From positions 1 through 31,776 of IMG/VR virus record IMGVR_UViG_3300005095_000270: a DNA stretch of 31,776 nt. The stretch is one strand, 5' to 3'. The translations under genes were made by a program, and so were the position numbers. Of the stretch, positions 6,274 to 14,613 are shown piece after piece; within the stretch, counting starts at the first letter, position 1, and every line of letters begins with the position of its first letter. Source of the stretch: a virus. The notes under the pieces are model-generated. The model was not told the origin of the DNA and did not search any database. It worked only from the letters and a program-made list of their open reading frames with translations.

Positions 6274-7428
6274 TTATTTTCTAAACTGAATTTTTCCAGC
6301 GTAGATGATCATGCCGTTCACAAACATTGGTGAATCTTGAATATTTATTCTTGATGGGTTGTCCATGTCTAACCCGACCACTAGGCTATTTTTGTAGCCG
6401 TCAAAATCTTGCACAATCGCTTTGTATTCAAGCTCTCTATAAAGCGCTAGCAACTCGGCTTTGATGATAGCCGGGGTTACCACGGCTTGCCCTGTGGCAA
6501 ACTTGGTACCATCTTTTGCCAACTTGTGGCGTGGGAACTTGCTTAAGATTCGTGAACGCTGTTTGGCACGGTAATACATGGCAGTAGCTGGCACGGTAAT
6601 ATCCAAATAACTGTCGTCTGCAGCCCCTGCATTGTTTTCTTTATACAGTGTCACTGGGCGCTCAATAATGGCTTGTTTTGCGCCATTGCATCGGGACGTT
6701 CCAATGCCTGAATAAAGCAATAGATTGCGTTCTGCATAGGCCCATTCGGGTTCTGCATTGGCGTACACTTTAGTCATTGGCAGTGTTTGCAGAGGGCGTG
6801 CTGGATCAATAGCAAGTGAGTTGGATATTTGCCCTGCCCATGCGGCTGCTAACTCCGCTTCTGTAATAACTGCACCTGTGCCATCTACTAAGCTATTAAC
6901 CCCTAGTACACTAATAAATGGACTGTTAAAGCCTGCTCCATAACTTACCAGGCCTGCATGAATGTCTTTTTTGGCAATATAAGCAAGACCAGGGATTTGC
7001 GCTAGTGCATGATAACGGGCTTGTAAGAACTCGGCCATGGCGGTTACGTTGGTCGCATCGTTAAAAGCGCTTACAATGTGGTGAAACTGGTCGTCACCCG
7101 TGGCGGCTAATGCGGCAGCTACATCGGGTGTGGCGCTATCGGTTGACACGGCGTACATTGGCAGGGCAATATTTTGCGTGTAAAAAGCTTGTGCCATTTT
7201 GTGTATTTGACTGTCTGTGCCAAACAGCTCGGCGGCTGATTCTGGTGTAACAGCTAATTTAACAACATGGTTAGCGGTGGCTGCACCCGCTGCGCCAGCA
7301 CCAATTAACAATACGCGCTGAAGGTCTTCTGCGTTGTTGGCCAGCGAGTTGTCAATTTCAATGTAAACGCCGGGCACTCGAACGTTGGCGGGCACTTCGT
7401 TAAAGCTAATGCTTGCATAATCTGGCAT
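6274..7428 (-). CDS. Contractile tail sheath protein (Mu gpL family)
   Basis: The 384-aa protein opens with SFNEVPANVRVPGVYIEIDN, the typical start of Mu-type sheath proteins (IPxxxRxPGVYxExDxS). It includes the conserved ELAAAWAGQISNSLAIDPARPLQ region in two parts, RNLLLYSGI and the C-terminal ITVPATAMYYRAKQRSRI. Sheath subunits surround the tube and contract to drive it through the cell envelope. It directly follows the DUF2635 gene, the Mu arrangement gp38-L. Its length is somewhat shorter than Mu L (~495 aa) and closer to P2 FI. Confidence 0.9.
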   Translation of the reverse strand: MPDYASISFNEVPANVRVPGVYIEIDNSLANNAEDLQRVLLIGAGAAGAATANHVVKLAVTPESAAELFGTDSQIHKMAQAFYTQNIALPMYAVSTDSATPDVAAALAATGDDQFHHIVSAFNDATNVTAMAEFLQARYHALAQIPGLAYIAKKDIHAGLVSYGAGFNSPFISVLGVNSLVDGTGAVITEAELAAAWAGQISNSLAIDPARPLQTLPMTKVYANAEPEWAYAERNLLLYSGIGTSRCNGAKQAIIERPVTLYKENNAGAADDSYLDITVPATAMYYRAKQRSRILSKFPRHKLAKDGTKFATGQAVVTPAIIKAELLALYRELEYKAIVQDFDGYKNSLVVGLDMDNPSRINIQDSPMFVNGMIIYAGKIQFRK

Positions 7429-7431
7429 GAG

Positions 7432-7605
7432 TTATTGCTCCTGTTTTTTTGTTTTGATTTCGGTTACAGACCCGTCCATTAAGCGGCGTAGCCAGTATTC
7501 GTTTTTGGGCTTTATTTCACCGGTTGTTTTTAGTGCCTTGTAGGTTTTAGGATCTAGCACCTGCATGCCTTTTTGGGGCTTTATTTTGAATTGGACTTTG
7601 ATCAT
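7432..7605 (-). CDS. DUF2635 family small protein (Mu gp38-like)
   Basis: This 57-aa ORF starts at an ATGA overlap with the stop of the tail-completion gene and stops 3 bp before the sheath start. It has the DUF2635 pattern: GMQVLDPKTYKALKTTGEIK followed by NEYWLRRLMDGSV, ending in a Lys-rich tail. In Mu and many related phages a DUF2635 gene sits directly before the sheath gene; its function is not known. Its tight packing between two tail genes and its family motif make it a real gene despite its size. Confidence 0.82.
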   Translation of the reverse strand: MIKVQFKIKPQKGMQVLDPKTYKALKTTGEIKPKNEYWLRRLMDGSVTEIKTKKQEQ

Positions 7606-8117
7606 TTTGGCTCCATGTGTTGCATTATTTTGTGGGCAATTTGCTGTTCAAGCTTTGGTGTCCAGCCTATAAATGTTCGTTTTGGCATTCTGTAAGCGGC
7701 CTTTCTTTTTATGCCGCCCTCCCATCTATTGGTCTTTGAGTTGAACCAGCCGTTCATTCGAGTGGTATAGCTAATGGCTTGCCCTTCGTTATGTTTCTTT
7801 GCTATCTTTCCCGCTACGCCCGCTATTCCTACGCTAAACCCGTTTTCGTCTGACTGTGGCATCAGCATTCTTGAAAGCCCTGTTAACATGTTTCTATTTA
7901 CTTTTTTCATGCCAATTCTTTCCCGTTCTGCCCGTCTCTTTCTTGGCGCGTACGATGTTCCATTTATATCGGACTGCTTTTTAATTTGGCCTCGAAAGAA
8001 GTTGCGCGTGTCGCTTGCCAGTTCTTTATTTAGCTGTTTTTGCTTGGCTGAGGTCAACTGCAAACTGGCTAGCATGTCCATTAAATGTTCGGGGGTTTTA
8101 ATGTCTAGCGTGGCCAT
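7602..8117 (-). CDS. S: Phage virion morphogenesis / tail completion protein (P2 gpS, Mu gpG family)
   Basis: The 171-aa protein resembles the phage virion morphogenesis family. The N-terminal helix leads into LNKELASDTRNFFRGQIKKQ and then GTSYAPRKRR. The C-terminal RMPKRTFIGWTPKLEQQI matches the conserved pR.FlG.s..d end of the family. P2 S is needed for tail completion, and Mu G has a similar role. It overlaps R by one base upstream and DUF2635 by 4 nt downstream, consistent with one operon. Confidence 0.82.
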   Translation of the reverse strand: MATLDIKTPEHLMDMLASLQLTSAKQKQLNKELASDTRNFFRGQIKKQSDINGTSYAPRKRRAERERIGMKKVNRNMLTGLSRMLMPQSDENGFSVGIAGVAGKIAKKHNEGQAISYTTRMNGWFNSKTNRWEGGIKRKAAYRMPKRTFIGWTPKLEQQIAHKIMQHMEPK

Positions 8118-8584
8118 TATGTATTTAGCTCTGTATCTTGCGTGTGAGCGTCTACTATTCGTAGCTGGACATGCTCTTCATAGTGTATTGATTCATCAAA
8201 ATTACTGGTTACGCTGGCGGTTACGCCGTTTACCAACCATTCGCCATTTGGGTTTTCTAGCAAGTTGAATTGCTCAATGAATTCGACTTTAAAGCCTATG
8301 TCGTATCCCTTGCCATCTAGTCGTTCACTAAAGAACTGGGGCGGTGATAGGTCTTGCCCTTCTCGCTCTGAATTGAATGCGTGAACCCAGCTGACTAACA
8401 ACATAAATAGGCGCTTTGGCTCCATTTCTGTCACTGATATTTCAAGATTAGCCACATATTTAATTTCAAAGCCGCCTTCTGGCGTGCTGGGGCTGAAATG
8501 AATGGTGCCATCTTCTGCCCAAGCTTCTAAGTTTTTAACGCCATTGTTTTTAAAATGGTCGGTTAGGCTTTGCAGTAGTTCCAT
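8117..8584 (-). CDS. R: Tail completion protein (P2 gpR family)
   Basis: The 155-aa protein fits gpR: an N-terminal helical segment, an acidic beta-rich middle with FEIKYVANLEIS, WVHAFNSER, and a C-terminal strand with FNLLENPNGEWLVNGVTAS. In P2, R and S complete the tail and enable head-tail joining. It starts where L stops (1-nt overlap), keeping the P2 order L-(X-Y-K-lysis)-R-S with the P2 lysis genes absent; lysis genes are instead at 22084-23557. Confidence 0.8.
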   Translation of the reverse strand: MELLQSLTDHFKNNGVKNLEAWAEDGTIHFSPSTPEGGFEIKYVANLEISVTEMEPKRLFMLLVSWVHAFNSEREGQDLSPPQFFSERLDGKGYDIGFKVEFIEQFNLLENPNGEWLVNGVTASVTSNFDESIHYEEHVQLRIVDAHTQDTELNT

Positions 8585-9036
8585 TAAATTAACTCGAAAG
8601 TGTAGCCGCTGCCGTTTTGCAAAAGGCTGTCTATGGCGTTTCTATATTGGTTTAACAGATGGCTAACTTTGTCAGTAAGCGCCTTCTGTCTGTCTGCTGC
8701 TTCTTTTGTGGCATCCAAGGCCATTTTTTCGCCTATTAAGTTAGCGGCGGTTAAGCTGAAAACGGCTTTTTTATAAAAAGCTTCGGCTGTAGTTTGGTTG
8801 CCAAATAGCGCTTGCGAACAGCTTGTAAAGTCTGGGTAATCGACAATTAGTCTGTTTAGTTGACGATGTACTGTGGCTCTATCTACTTCCATTTGAAGTA
8901 AGATTGAGTCTTCTGTTTGATTTTCTAAAAAGCTAAATACTCTTTGAAAATCGGCAATCAATAAAGCGGGATAAAAGTCGGTGGCAGGCAAGGAGCTTGC
9001 GTACTGGTTGCTTTGGTCTGCAATAAGCTGTGCCAT
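8584..9036 (-). CDS. L: Head completion/stabilization protein (P2 gpL family)
   Basis: This 150-aa protein has the gpL pattern. AEAFYKKAVFSLTAANLIGE corresponds to the FYxRAVxxxAxAxLxER core, followed by a helical segment with DRQKALTDKVSHLLNQYRNA ending near a conserved hydrophobic C-terminus. P2 L stabilizes filled heads at the portal and prepares them for tail joining. It follows the capsid gene after a 137-bp gap that in P2 would hold gpM. Confidence 0.8.
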   Translation of the reverse strand: MAQLIADQSNQYASSLPATDFYPALLIADFQRVFSFLENQTEDSILLQMEVDRATVHRQLNRLIVDYPDFTSCSQALFGNQTTAEAFYKKAVFSLTAANLIGEKMALDATKEAADRQKALTDKVSHLLNQYRNAIDSLLQNGSGYTFELI

Positions 9037-9173
9037 GCTTTATCCTTTTATTGTTGCTTGAATAGGGGCGGGCTAAGTGCTTTGTTAATGCGTATTTAAG
9101 CAAGCTTAATATTCATTAACTGGCACCGCCCGCGGGGGTTGGAGCTGGTTAAGCGTGCGGTTACTGGTCTAAA

Positions 9174-10214
9174 TTACGCCCAGGTTGTGCCGCCGTCTGT
9201 TGTTAGTTTTACGTTTGCGTGAGCAACTGCGGCAATTTTGCCAAGCTCTTCAATTACGTAGTCCATGTTTTGCGACTGGTACGTTTCGTAGCGATCACGC
9301 TTGACGTTGTCTAGCATTAAGCGACGAATAGAGTCTTTTTGAATGTAAATTGACAAGTTTTTAAAGCTTGTAATCAGGATGCCGCGCGCTGGAAAGTGCG
9401 GTACTTTGTAAGCGGGTAGCCCGCCGTAGGTGCCGATAACCTGCTTGTCTTCAATCTTGGCTTTTTCGCTTGGTGTATTACCGTGTGTGTCGTAAAACTT
9501 GGCTTTTTCTGCGGCTAATAGTTCTGACCCGATAATCACGACTAGGTCGCCATCATCTTCAAATTCAGGCTCAATCAGCTGCTTAACGTCGTTCACTGCT
9601 GCGTCTAAATTGATGTAGTCCGTGCCAGTGCCTTCGCCGATGCGAATTTGCCCAAGGGTTGCGCCTTCAGTTAAGAAGTTCGCCGGTGCTTGAAGTTCTA
9701 GCTTTTTTAGCCAGCCTACTGCTACGTCTTGCCCTTTAGGGTTTGTGACAGGGTCGGAATTTGCAGCACGGGTTTCACCCCAGAACCCAATCGTGATCTG
9801 GTTGGCACTAATTTGCTTGCGAGTTTGGCTTGCGACTAGCTTTTTAAAGTTCTTATCGTGCGCCCATGCATCTAGCGTTGCGTACTTAATTGCCGTGTCG
9901 AAATCAACTTGCTGGCAGCTGTATGGTGTGCCGCCTAGTGAGTGCGGTTCAATTGGGTTACGATCATTAGCGCTTGTATCTGTAACGCCTGCAATCATGC
10001 CTGTTGCATCAATGCGAATGGCTTCGCCTTGCTGGTTTGTGACTAGCACTGTATTGATTCGGTTTAAAAAGCTATTTTCTAGCTTGGCGGCGGCAATCAG
10101 TTTTTGCGCTGCATTGGGTGTGACATTAAACTTTTGTGCTACGCTGTCAATTTCATATTGAGCGGCCATAGCCAGCTCTAGCTCTGTTACTTTTTTGCGA
10201 GTTGCTTTTAACAT
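9174..10214 (-). CDS. N: Major capsid protein (P2 gpN family)
   Basis: The 346-aa protein is close to P2 N in length (357). Recognizable parts are SFLNRINTVLVTNQQGEAI, TSANDRNPIEPHSL, YSCQQVDFDTAIKYATLDAW, QISANQITIGFWGETRA and the C-terminal IYIQKDSIRRLMLDNVKRDR with YETYQSQNMDYVIEELGK. It builds the icosahedral shell after maturation cleavage by the gpO protease, so the N-terminal residues are probably removed. It lies directly after the scaffold gene, as in P2. Confidence 0.92.
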   Translation of the reverse strand: MLKATRKKVTELELAMAAQYEIDSVAQKFNVTPNAAQKLIAAAKLENSFLNRINTVLVTNQQGEAIRIDATGMIAGVTDTSANDRNPIEPHSLGGTPYSCQQVDFDTAIKYATLDAWAHDKNFKKLVASQTRKQISANQITIGFWGETRAANSDPVTNPKGQDVAVGWLKKLELQAPANFLTEGATLGQIRIGEGTGTDYINLDAAVNDVKQLIEPEFEDDGDLVVIIGSELLAAEKAKFYDTHGNTPSEKAKIEDKQVIGTYGGLPAYKVPHFPARGILITSFKNLSIYIQKDSIRRLMLDNVKRDRYETYQSQNMDYVIEELGKIAAVAHANVKLTTDGGTTWA

Positions 10215-10255
10215 GTTGTTTCCTTTTTTTGCAAATGGCTAAGGTGTTTTATTTT

Positions 10256-11023
10256 TTAAAGCACATCTTCTAGCGTGTCGGTTGTGCCGGTTGCTTCGGC
10301 GCGATCTTGCTTGTCTGTTTCAGCTTTCAACTTAGTTAATAAAGTTGTTTGATCTGCCACTGTTTTGCTTAGCTCTGAAATTTGAGACTTTAAAGCTGTT
10401 AGCTCTTCTGGCGCTTGTGCTTCTTCGCTTTCTTCTGGCTTTTTGTTTAGCAAGACTGTTAACGCTTTAACCTCTTCAGACACTTCTGAAAGCTGGGTTT
10501 GCATCTGTGCGATAGCTTCTAATGTTGCTTTATCCATGATGTTTTCCTTTTTTTGGAATGGGTTTTTTAATGAAAAGGTTGGCTTGGTATTTTCAATTGT
10601 TTCGGCGGAGGTAAATACCTCTGCTTGTTCACCGTTTACAGATAGCTTGAGTTCTGTGGTACCAAGGCTAGCGGGGGAATCTGTTAATGCCAGTCCAGTT
10701 AAATACGCCTTGCCTGTTTTGGCGAAGTTAAGAACTATCTCAACTGATGTGTGAAGCTTTTGACCTTGCTGGTTTAGATATAAGAAAAAATCGTTTGGCT
10801 TTAAAACTGCAAACAGTTTTTTTTGTTCCCCAAAATCTCTGGCTTCTAGCGAAATCACTGTGCCAAGCTTGGTGCCGTACTGGCGGTGCTCTTCATTAAT
10901 AATGGCGTTATAAGTGTCTGGGTTGTAAGTATCCGCAAGCTCTTGCACTACTTTCGCCGAAACTTCACGACCATCTATTGTGTGTCCGGATGTCAAAATA
11001 CAAATTGGGTCTGTTTTTAGCAT
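10256..11023 (-). CDS. O: Capsid scaffolding protein with maturation serine protease (P2 gpO family)
   Basis: The 255-aa protein has the gpO two-part design. Residues 1-~150 are the protease, with a visible triad: D17 (in HTIDGRE), H46 (in INEEHRQYG) and S93 (in LHTSVEI), equivalent to D19/H48/S107 of P2 O. LTGLALTDSPASLGT is conserved. Residues ~160-255 form an acidic coiled-coil scaffold domain. The protease processes capsid, scaffold and completion proteins during head maturation. It is the first gene of the minus-strand late block, divergent from terminase. An internal ATG (M163, 10537-10535) is preceded by AAGG with 8-nt spacing, so a free scaffold may also be made. Confidence 0.9.
   Translation of the reverse strand: MLKTDPICILTSGHTIDGREVSAKVVQELADTYNPDTYNAIINEEHRQYGTKLGTVISLEARDFGEQKKLFAVLKPNDFFLYLNQQGQKLHTSVEIVLNFAKTGKAYLTGLALTDSPASLGTTELKLSVNGEQAEVFTSAETIENTKPTFSLKNPFQKKENIMDKATLEAIAQMQTQLSEVSEEVKALTVLLNKKPEESEEAQAPEELTALKSQISELSKTVADQTTLLTKLKAETDKQDRAEATGTTDTLEDVL
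10535..10549 (-). promoter_or_regulatory. Possible internal translation start for scaffold-only product
   Basis: On the minus strand AAGGAAAACATCATG lies inside the gpO gene in frame, at M163. The ATG would give a 93-residue product that covers just the coiled-coil scaffold. Nested scaffold genes are known from lambda C/Nu3; their use here is inferred from the ribosome-binding site. Confidence 0.45.
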
Positions 11024-11178
11024 TTTATTGCCTTTTTTCTTGGTGTGTTTTTGAGTTGCTTTTCGCTAGGTCTTAGTATCTTCCTTTCGCTAACTCATTG
11101 AAACCACAACTAGTTTTAAGTTATTGATTTAAAAAGAGGTTGTAACAATATTGAACGGTTTTATCGCATAATTTACAC
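11024..11178. promoter_or_regulatory. Divergent late promoter region between O and P
   Basis: This 155-bp gap separates the divergent scaffold and terminase genes, the place where P2 has two late promoters. It is AT-rich and contains TTGTAACAATATTGAA near 11137-11153, a partial palindrome with the TAACA element that recurs upstream of ogr. I do not see a clean TGT-N12-ACA Ogr site. Late promoters on both strands are inferred from gene orientation. Confidence 0.5.
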
Positions 11179-12906
11179 ATGGAAAACTTAATAGAAGAAA
11201 ACGTGCTTTATACACCCAATCAAACCCGTGCTTTAGGGTTGTATTTAAGGCAGATAAACCCTAGTGAAATTGCGCGCCAAATTGGTGTAACGGACAGGTC
11301 GGTGCAAATTTGGGTTAAAAAGTTTAAGTGGCAAGTGTTGCGGGATGATTCCCCGCCTGAATTGGTTATGCGACAACGCATGGCTTATTTGATGTGGGTA
11401 GATGAAAAAACAGAGCGTCAATTAAGTGAGCTGGATACGCTATTAAAGTATACGTTTGGCGACCCAAAGCTGATTAATACGGCAAAAACTGGACGTGCTA
11501 AAGATGGGTCAAGGAAGGGCCGGCCGTCTAATAAGATGAAAAATGATGTGTCAAACATCACGCTAGATATGTTGGCCAACTTTAGAGATGAGACCTTTTT
11601 TGCGTATCAGCATGCTATTTGGGAGGTAAAAAACAACTCTGAATTAAACTGGATGCGCTTCTATTTAAAGTCTCGACAAATTGGTCTTACTTATTACTTT
11701 GCATTTGAAGCATTTGAAGATGCGGTGTTAACGGGCGACAACCAAATATTCTTATCGGCCTCTAAAAAGCAGTCTGAAATATTCAAAAACTACATTCGTA
11801 TGTTCGCTGCAAAGATTGGCGAGGTCGAATTAAAGGGCAAGGATGAAATTCAACTGAGCAATGGCGCAACCTTGTATTTTTTAAGCACCAATTCACGGAC
11901 CGCACAGGGTTTTCATGGCCACTTATATATTGATGAAGTCTTTTGGATTCCACGCTTTAAAGAGCTAGATGAGTTGGCGGGCGGTATGAGTATGCACGAC
12001 AACTGGCGCACGACTTATTTATCCACCCCTTCTTCTACTACGCATGAAGCTTATGTGAAGTGGACGGGTACCAAGGATCAGAAAATAGATATTTCCCACA
12101 AGGCTTTAAAAAATGGCGCTTTGGGTGTGGATGCGATTTATCGCCAAATAATTACGGTTGATGACGCTATTGCGGGCGGTGCCAACTTTTTTAATATTGA
12201 TCGCTTGCACATGAAATACCCCGATAAAGAGGTGTTTGATAACCTGTTGCGGTGTAAGTTTTTAGATGATTCTAGCTCTGTATTTGGCTTAAAACAGCTA
12301 ATGGCGTGCAAAGTTGACGCGGGCGATTGGAGTGACGTGTCGCTAGACAAGACTATGCCAGTGGGCAATCACCCTGTTTGGATTGGATATGATCCGTCGG
12401 GAGTGGGCGATGAAGCTGCAGTGGTGGTTGCTATGCCGCCACCCAACCCGCGCGGAGCTTTCAGGCTGATTGAAAAGCTGAGGCTACAAGGTGCCTCTTA
12501 TGAACAGCAGGCGCAGGTAATTAAAGACTTAACTGAAAAATACAATGTGGCGGAAATTGCGATGGATACATCGGGCATTGGTGAGCCAACTGCTCAACTG
12601 GTCGAGGCGTTTTTTCCTCGTTTGCAGCGCATTATTTACAGCATTCAAACTAAAAACCAAATGGTTTATAAGGCGCGTGAAATTATTGGCGCTGGCCGTT
12701 TGCTGTTTGACGGTGGTTGGGATGATGTGATCCATTCGTTCTTAATGATTAAGCGCCAAATTACCGCCCGTTCTGGGCAAATGACTTTTACCGCGAAACG
12801 CACAAAAGAAAATTCACACGCCGATTTGGCCATGGCAATTATGCACGTGCTAATTCTTGAAGGGGTTGACCCTGAGCAGAGCGTTACCCCTACTATTTCA
12901 TTTTGA
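11179..12906 (+). CDS. P: Terminase large subunit, ATPase (P2 gpP family)
   Basis: The 575-aa protein drives DNA packaging. Residues ~28-50 form a helix-turn-helix (SEIARQIGVTDRSVQIWVKK). The ATPase core has the deviant Walker A of P2-type terminases (FYLKSRQIGLTYYFAFEA, ~161-178) and Walker B LYIDEV (249-254). The C-terminal nuclease-like half has acidic clusters at D405 (WIGYDPSGVGDEA) and D463 (IAMDTSGIGEP). Length is near P2 P (590). It should act with the gpM-like subunit at 5112-5816. ATG 11179 lies after AT-rich DNA without a strong ribosome-binding site. Confidence 0.93.
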   Translation: MENLIEENVLYTPNQTRALGLYLRQINPSEIARQIGVTDRSVQIWVKKFKWQVLRDDSPPELVMRQRMAYLMWVDEKTERQLSELDTLLKYTFGDPKLINTAKTGRAKDGSRKGRPSNKMKNDVSNITLDMLANFRDETFFAYQHAIWEVKNNSELNWMRFYLKSRQIGLTYYFAFEAFEDAVLTGDNQIFLSASKKQSEIFKNYIRMFAAKIGEVELKGKDEIQLSNGATLYFLSTNSRTAQGFHGHLYIDEVFWIPRFKELDELAGGMSMHDNWRTTYLSTPSSTTHEAYVKWTGTKDQKIDISHKALKNGALGVDAIYRQIITVDDAIAGGANFFNIDRLHMKYPDKEVFDNLLRCKFLDDSSSVFGLKQLMACKVDAGDWSDVSLDKTMPVGNHPVWIGYDPSGVGDEAAVVVAMPPPNPRGAFRLIEKLRLQGASYEQQAQVIKDLTEKYNVAEIAMDTSGIGEPTAQLVEAFFPRLQRIIYSIQTKNQMVYKAREIIGAGRLLFDGGWDDVIHSFLMIKRQITARSGQMTFTAKRTKENSHADLAMAIMHVLILEGVDPEQSVTPTISF

Positions 12907-12916
12907 GGAAAATAAT

Positions 12917-13876
12917 ATGTTTATTGAGTTTGGTGAACCAGAATCGGTTTTAAATGGGGGGGTTGATGATTACTTAGAGACCGCTTTAATTGATGGTTAT
13001 TATGAGCCTCCTATTTCTTTTGTGGGTTTGGCGCAAAGCTTTAGAGCCAATGCGGTGCATTCTTCGGCCATTTATGCCAAGCGTAATATTGTAAGTGCAT
13101 CATCTCTATTAAGCGAGTTACTATCTCGTTCTGATTTTGACCGATTTTTAGTCGATTACTTTATTTTTGGATCGGCGTATTTGTTGGCTGTTAAAAATAA
13201 ACTGGGCCAGCTGGTTAAATTGGAACATTTGCCTAGCTTATATATGCGTAGGCGCGAGGAAAAAGATTGTTTTAGCTGGAAAACCGAAAGCCAGACGATT
13301 GACTATAAGCCTGGCCAGGTTCTTCAAATGATCGAGTATGACCCCACGCAAGAAATTTATGGTATCCCGCAATACTTTGCCACCCTTTCATCGCTTTGGC
13401 TAAACGAAGATGCCACTCTTTTTAGACGTAAATATTATAAAAATGGCGCGCACTCTGGCTTCTTGTTGTACATGAACAACCCAAACTTAACACCCGAGCA
13501 AGAAAAAGAGATTAAAACTGCATTAAACAGCGCAAAAGGTCTGGGAAATTTTAAGAACATGTTTGTGAATGGCAAAGGTAAAGATAAAGAAAAGCCCGAG
13601 TTGATTCCCATCGGTGAAATTAGTGCAAAAGACGAATTTAAGAGTATGAAGAATGTGACCACGGCAGATATTTTATCGGCACACCGCATTCCTCTTGACT
13701 TGATGAGCATTGTACGCGAGGGGTTTGCCCCTGCTGGTGACTTGAATAAAGTGGATCGCATCTTTTATAAAAATGAAGTTCGCCCTATCATTCAAGTGTT
13801 GAAGAGCATTAATGCGTTTGCAGGTAGTGACGTGGTGACAATGAAGGATTACGAGAGTTTGGAGGGTGAAAGTTAG
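12917..13876 (+). CDS. Q: Portal protein (P2 gpQ family)
   Basis: The protein has typical P2 Q features: SSAIYAKRNIVSAS near residue 50, FIFGSAYLLAVKNKLG, YGIPQYFATLSSLWLNEDAT, RRKYYKNGAHSGFLLY, and DILSAHRIPLDLMSI with EGFAPAGDLNKVDRIFY towards the C-terminus. Twelve copies form the ring at the head vertex through which DNA is packaged. I chose ATG 12917 because GAGGAA lies 6 bases upstream; an upstream in-frame ATG at 12857 lies inside the terminase gene and adds sequence unlike the family. The predicted 319 aa compares with 344 in P2. Confidence 0.92.
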   Translation: MFIEFGEPESVLNGGVDDYLETALIDGYYEPPISFVGLAQSFRANAVHSSAIYAKRNIVSASSLLSELLSRSDFDRFLVDYFIFGSAYLLAVKNKLGQLVKLEHLPSLYMRRREEKDCFSWKTESQTIDYKPGQVLQMIEYDPTQEIYGIPQYFATLSSLWLNEDATLFRRKYYKNGAHSGFLLYMNNPNLTPEQEKEIKTALNSAKGLGNFKNMFVNGKGKDKEKPELIPIGEISAKDEFKSMKNVTTADILSAHRIPLDLMSIVREGFAPAGDLNKVDRIFYKNEVRPIIQVLKSINAFAGSDVVTMKDYESLEGES

Positions 13877-14352
13877 CCAAACCATATTTAAGGGCATAAG
13901 CTCTGAAACCCTGATTCTGTGGTTGATCTGTAAAAAATAAGCATGGGGTGTTTTAAGGGGCTAAAAACCTAACACTCCAAGTTAAAACAAGTAAATAACT
14001 TATATATCAATGAGTTACAGTTTATTTAAAAGTGTAACATTCCCTAACACTGGATTTTCTTAAAGCTCCTAAAATAATGAGTTTTAGCTTTAATATCAAT
14101 AGGTTATGTTGTAAATTTCCTTATATTGAATGTCATACTTTTAAAAGCTAACATTGTTATAGAATAGTTAGGAAAATGTTAGGTTATTGTTATGCTTTTA
14201 AATAGACTATAAACACATATAAATCATTAACTTATAGTATAATGATTAAAATAGTTACACTATTGAACGAACACCCATACCGTGAAAATTCCCCGTTAAT
14301 TTTCACCTAGCCGAAGGTATGAGATTTCACCTTATTTAAGGAGTATTCTCGT
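13877..14352. repeat. 476-bp non-coding regulatory region with TAACA repeats upstream of ogr
   Basis: No credible gene lies here. The DNA is very AT-rich with recurring CTAACAYT-type elements: CCTAACACT at 13968-13976 and again at 14043-14051, GTAACATT at 14034-14041, CTAACATT at 14148-14155, and its inverse AATGTTAG at 14175-14182. GGGGTGTT/AACACTCC near 13944-13978 can form an 8-bp stem with one G-T pair. A TATAAT at 14238-14243 is a possible -10 element for ogr. The repeats look like binding sites for a regulator, or iterons, but nothing decides between these. Confidence 0.5.
14276..14321 (+). promoter_or_regulatory. Nested inverted repeat in the ogr leader
   Basis: GTGAAAATT (14282-14290) pairs perfectly with AATTTTCAC (14298-14306) around CCCCGTT. 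The flanking CATACC (14276-14281) pairs with GGTATG (14316-14321) with a 9-nt bulge on one side. It lies 31 bp before the ogr start, so it may be an operator or a structured leader RNA that limits the activator. Confidence 0.5.
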
Positions 14353-14613
14353 ATGCTTGTGCGCTGCCCTAAATGCCTATCTAAAGCCAGAATCGCTGCC
14401 AGCGACCAGATGTGCGACACTGTTCGACACCTGTACTGTCAGTGCATGAATATAAATTGTGGCACCCGCTTTAAAGGTGAATTAACCTTTTTAGAATACA
14501 TTGGCACACCTGAAGAAAATCCAACACCGCCAGACCCAGCGCTACAACCCGAATTGCTTAAAAACCCAAATCAGATGGATTTATTAAGCGACTGCCTTGG
14601 GGGTCAAGCGTGA
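14353..14613 (+). CDS. ogr: Ogr/Delta-type zinc-finger late transcription activator
   Basis: The 86-aa protein has the Ogr zinc motif: C5 and C8 in RCPKC, C31 and C36 in YCQCMNINCGTRF, with the conserved spacing to P2 Ogr (CX2C...CX4C). Ogr proteins activate late promoters by contacting the RNA polymerase alpha subunit. The C-terminal ~35 residues are Pro-rich and differ from P2. TTAAGGAG (14335-14342) precedes the ATG. The gene lies between portal and tail genes rather than near the genome end as in P2. It is probably the switch for both late blocks. Confidence 0.88.
   Translation: MLVRCPKCLSKARIAASDQMCDTVRHLYCQCMNINCGTRFKGELTFLEYIGTPEENPTPPDPALQPELLKNPNQMDLLSDCLGGQA

Noticed and set aside
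9037-9173. Hidden gene or gpM remnant between capsid and gpL
   Set aside because: Neither strand shows a reasonable frame; only a long-range GCGGGC/GCCCGC repeat is seen.
11024-11178. Canonical P2 Ogr site TGT-N12-ACA
   Set aside because: No match with exact spacing was found here; near matches differ in the spacer or half-site.
12857-12916. Upstream in-frame ATG for the portal protein
   Set aside because: It lies inside the terminase gene and would add 20 residues unlike the family; GAGGAA fits ATG 12917.
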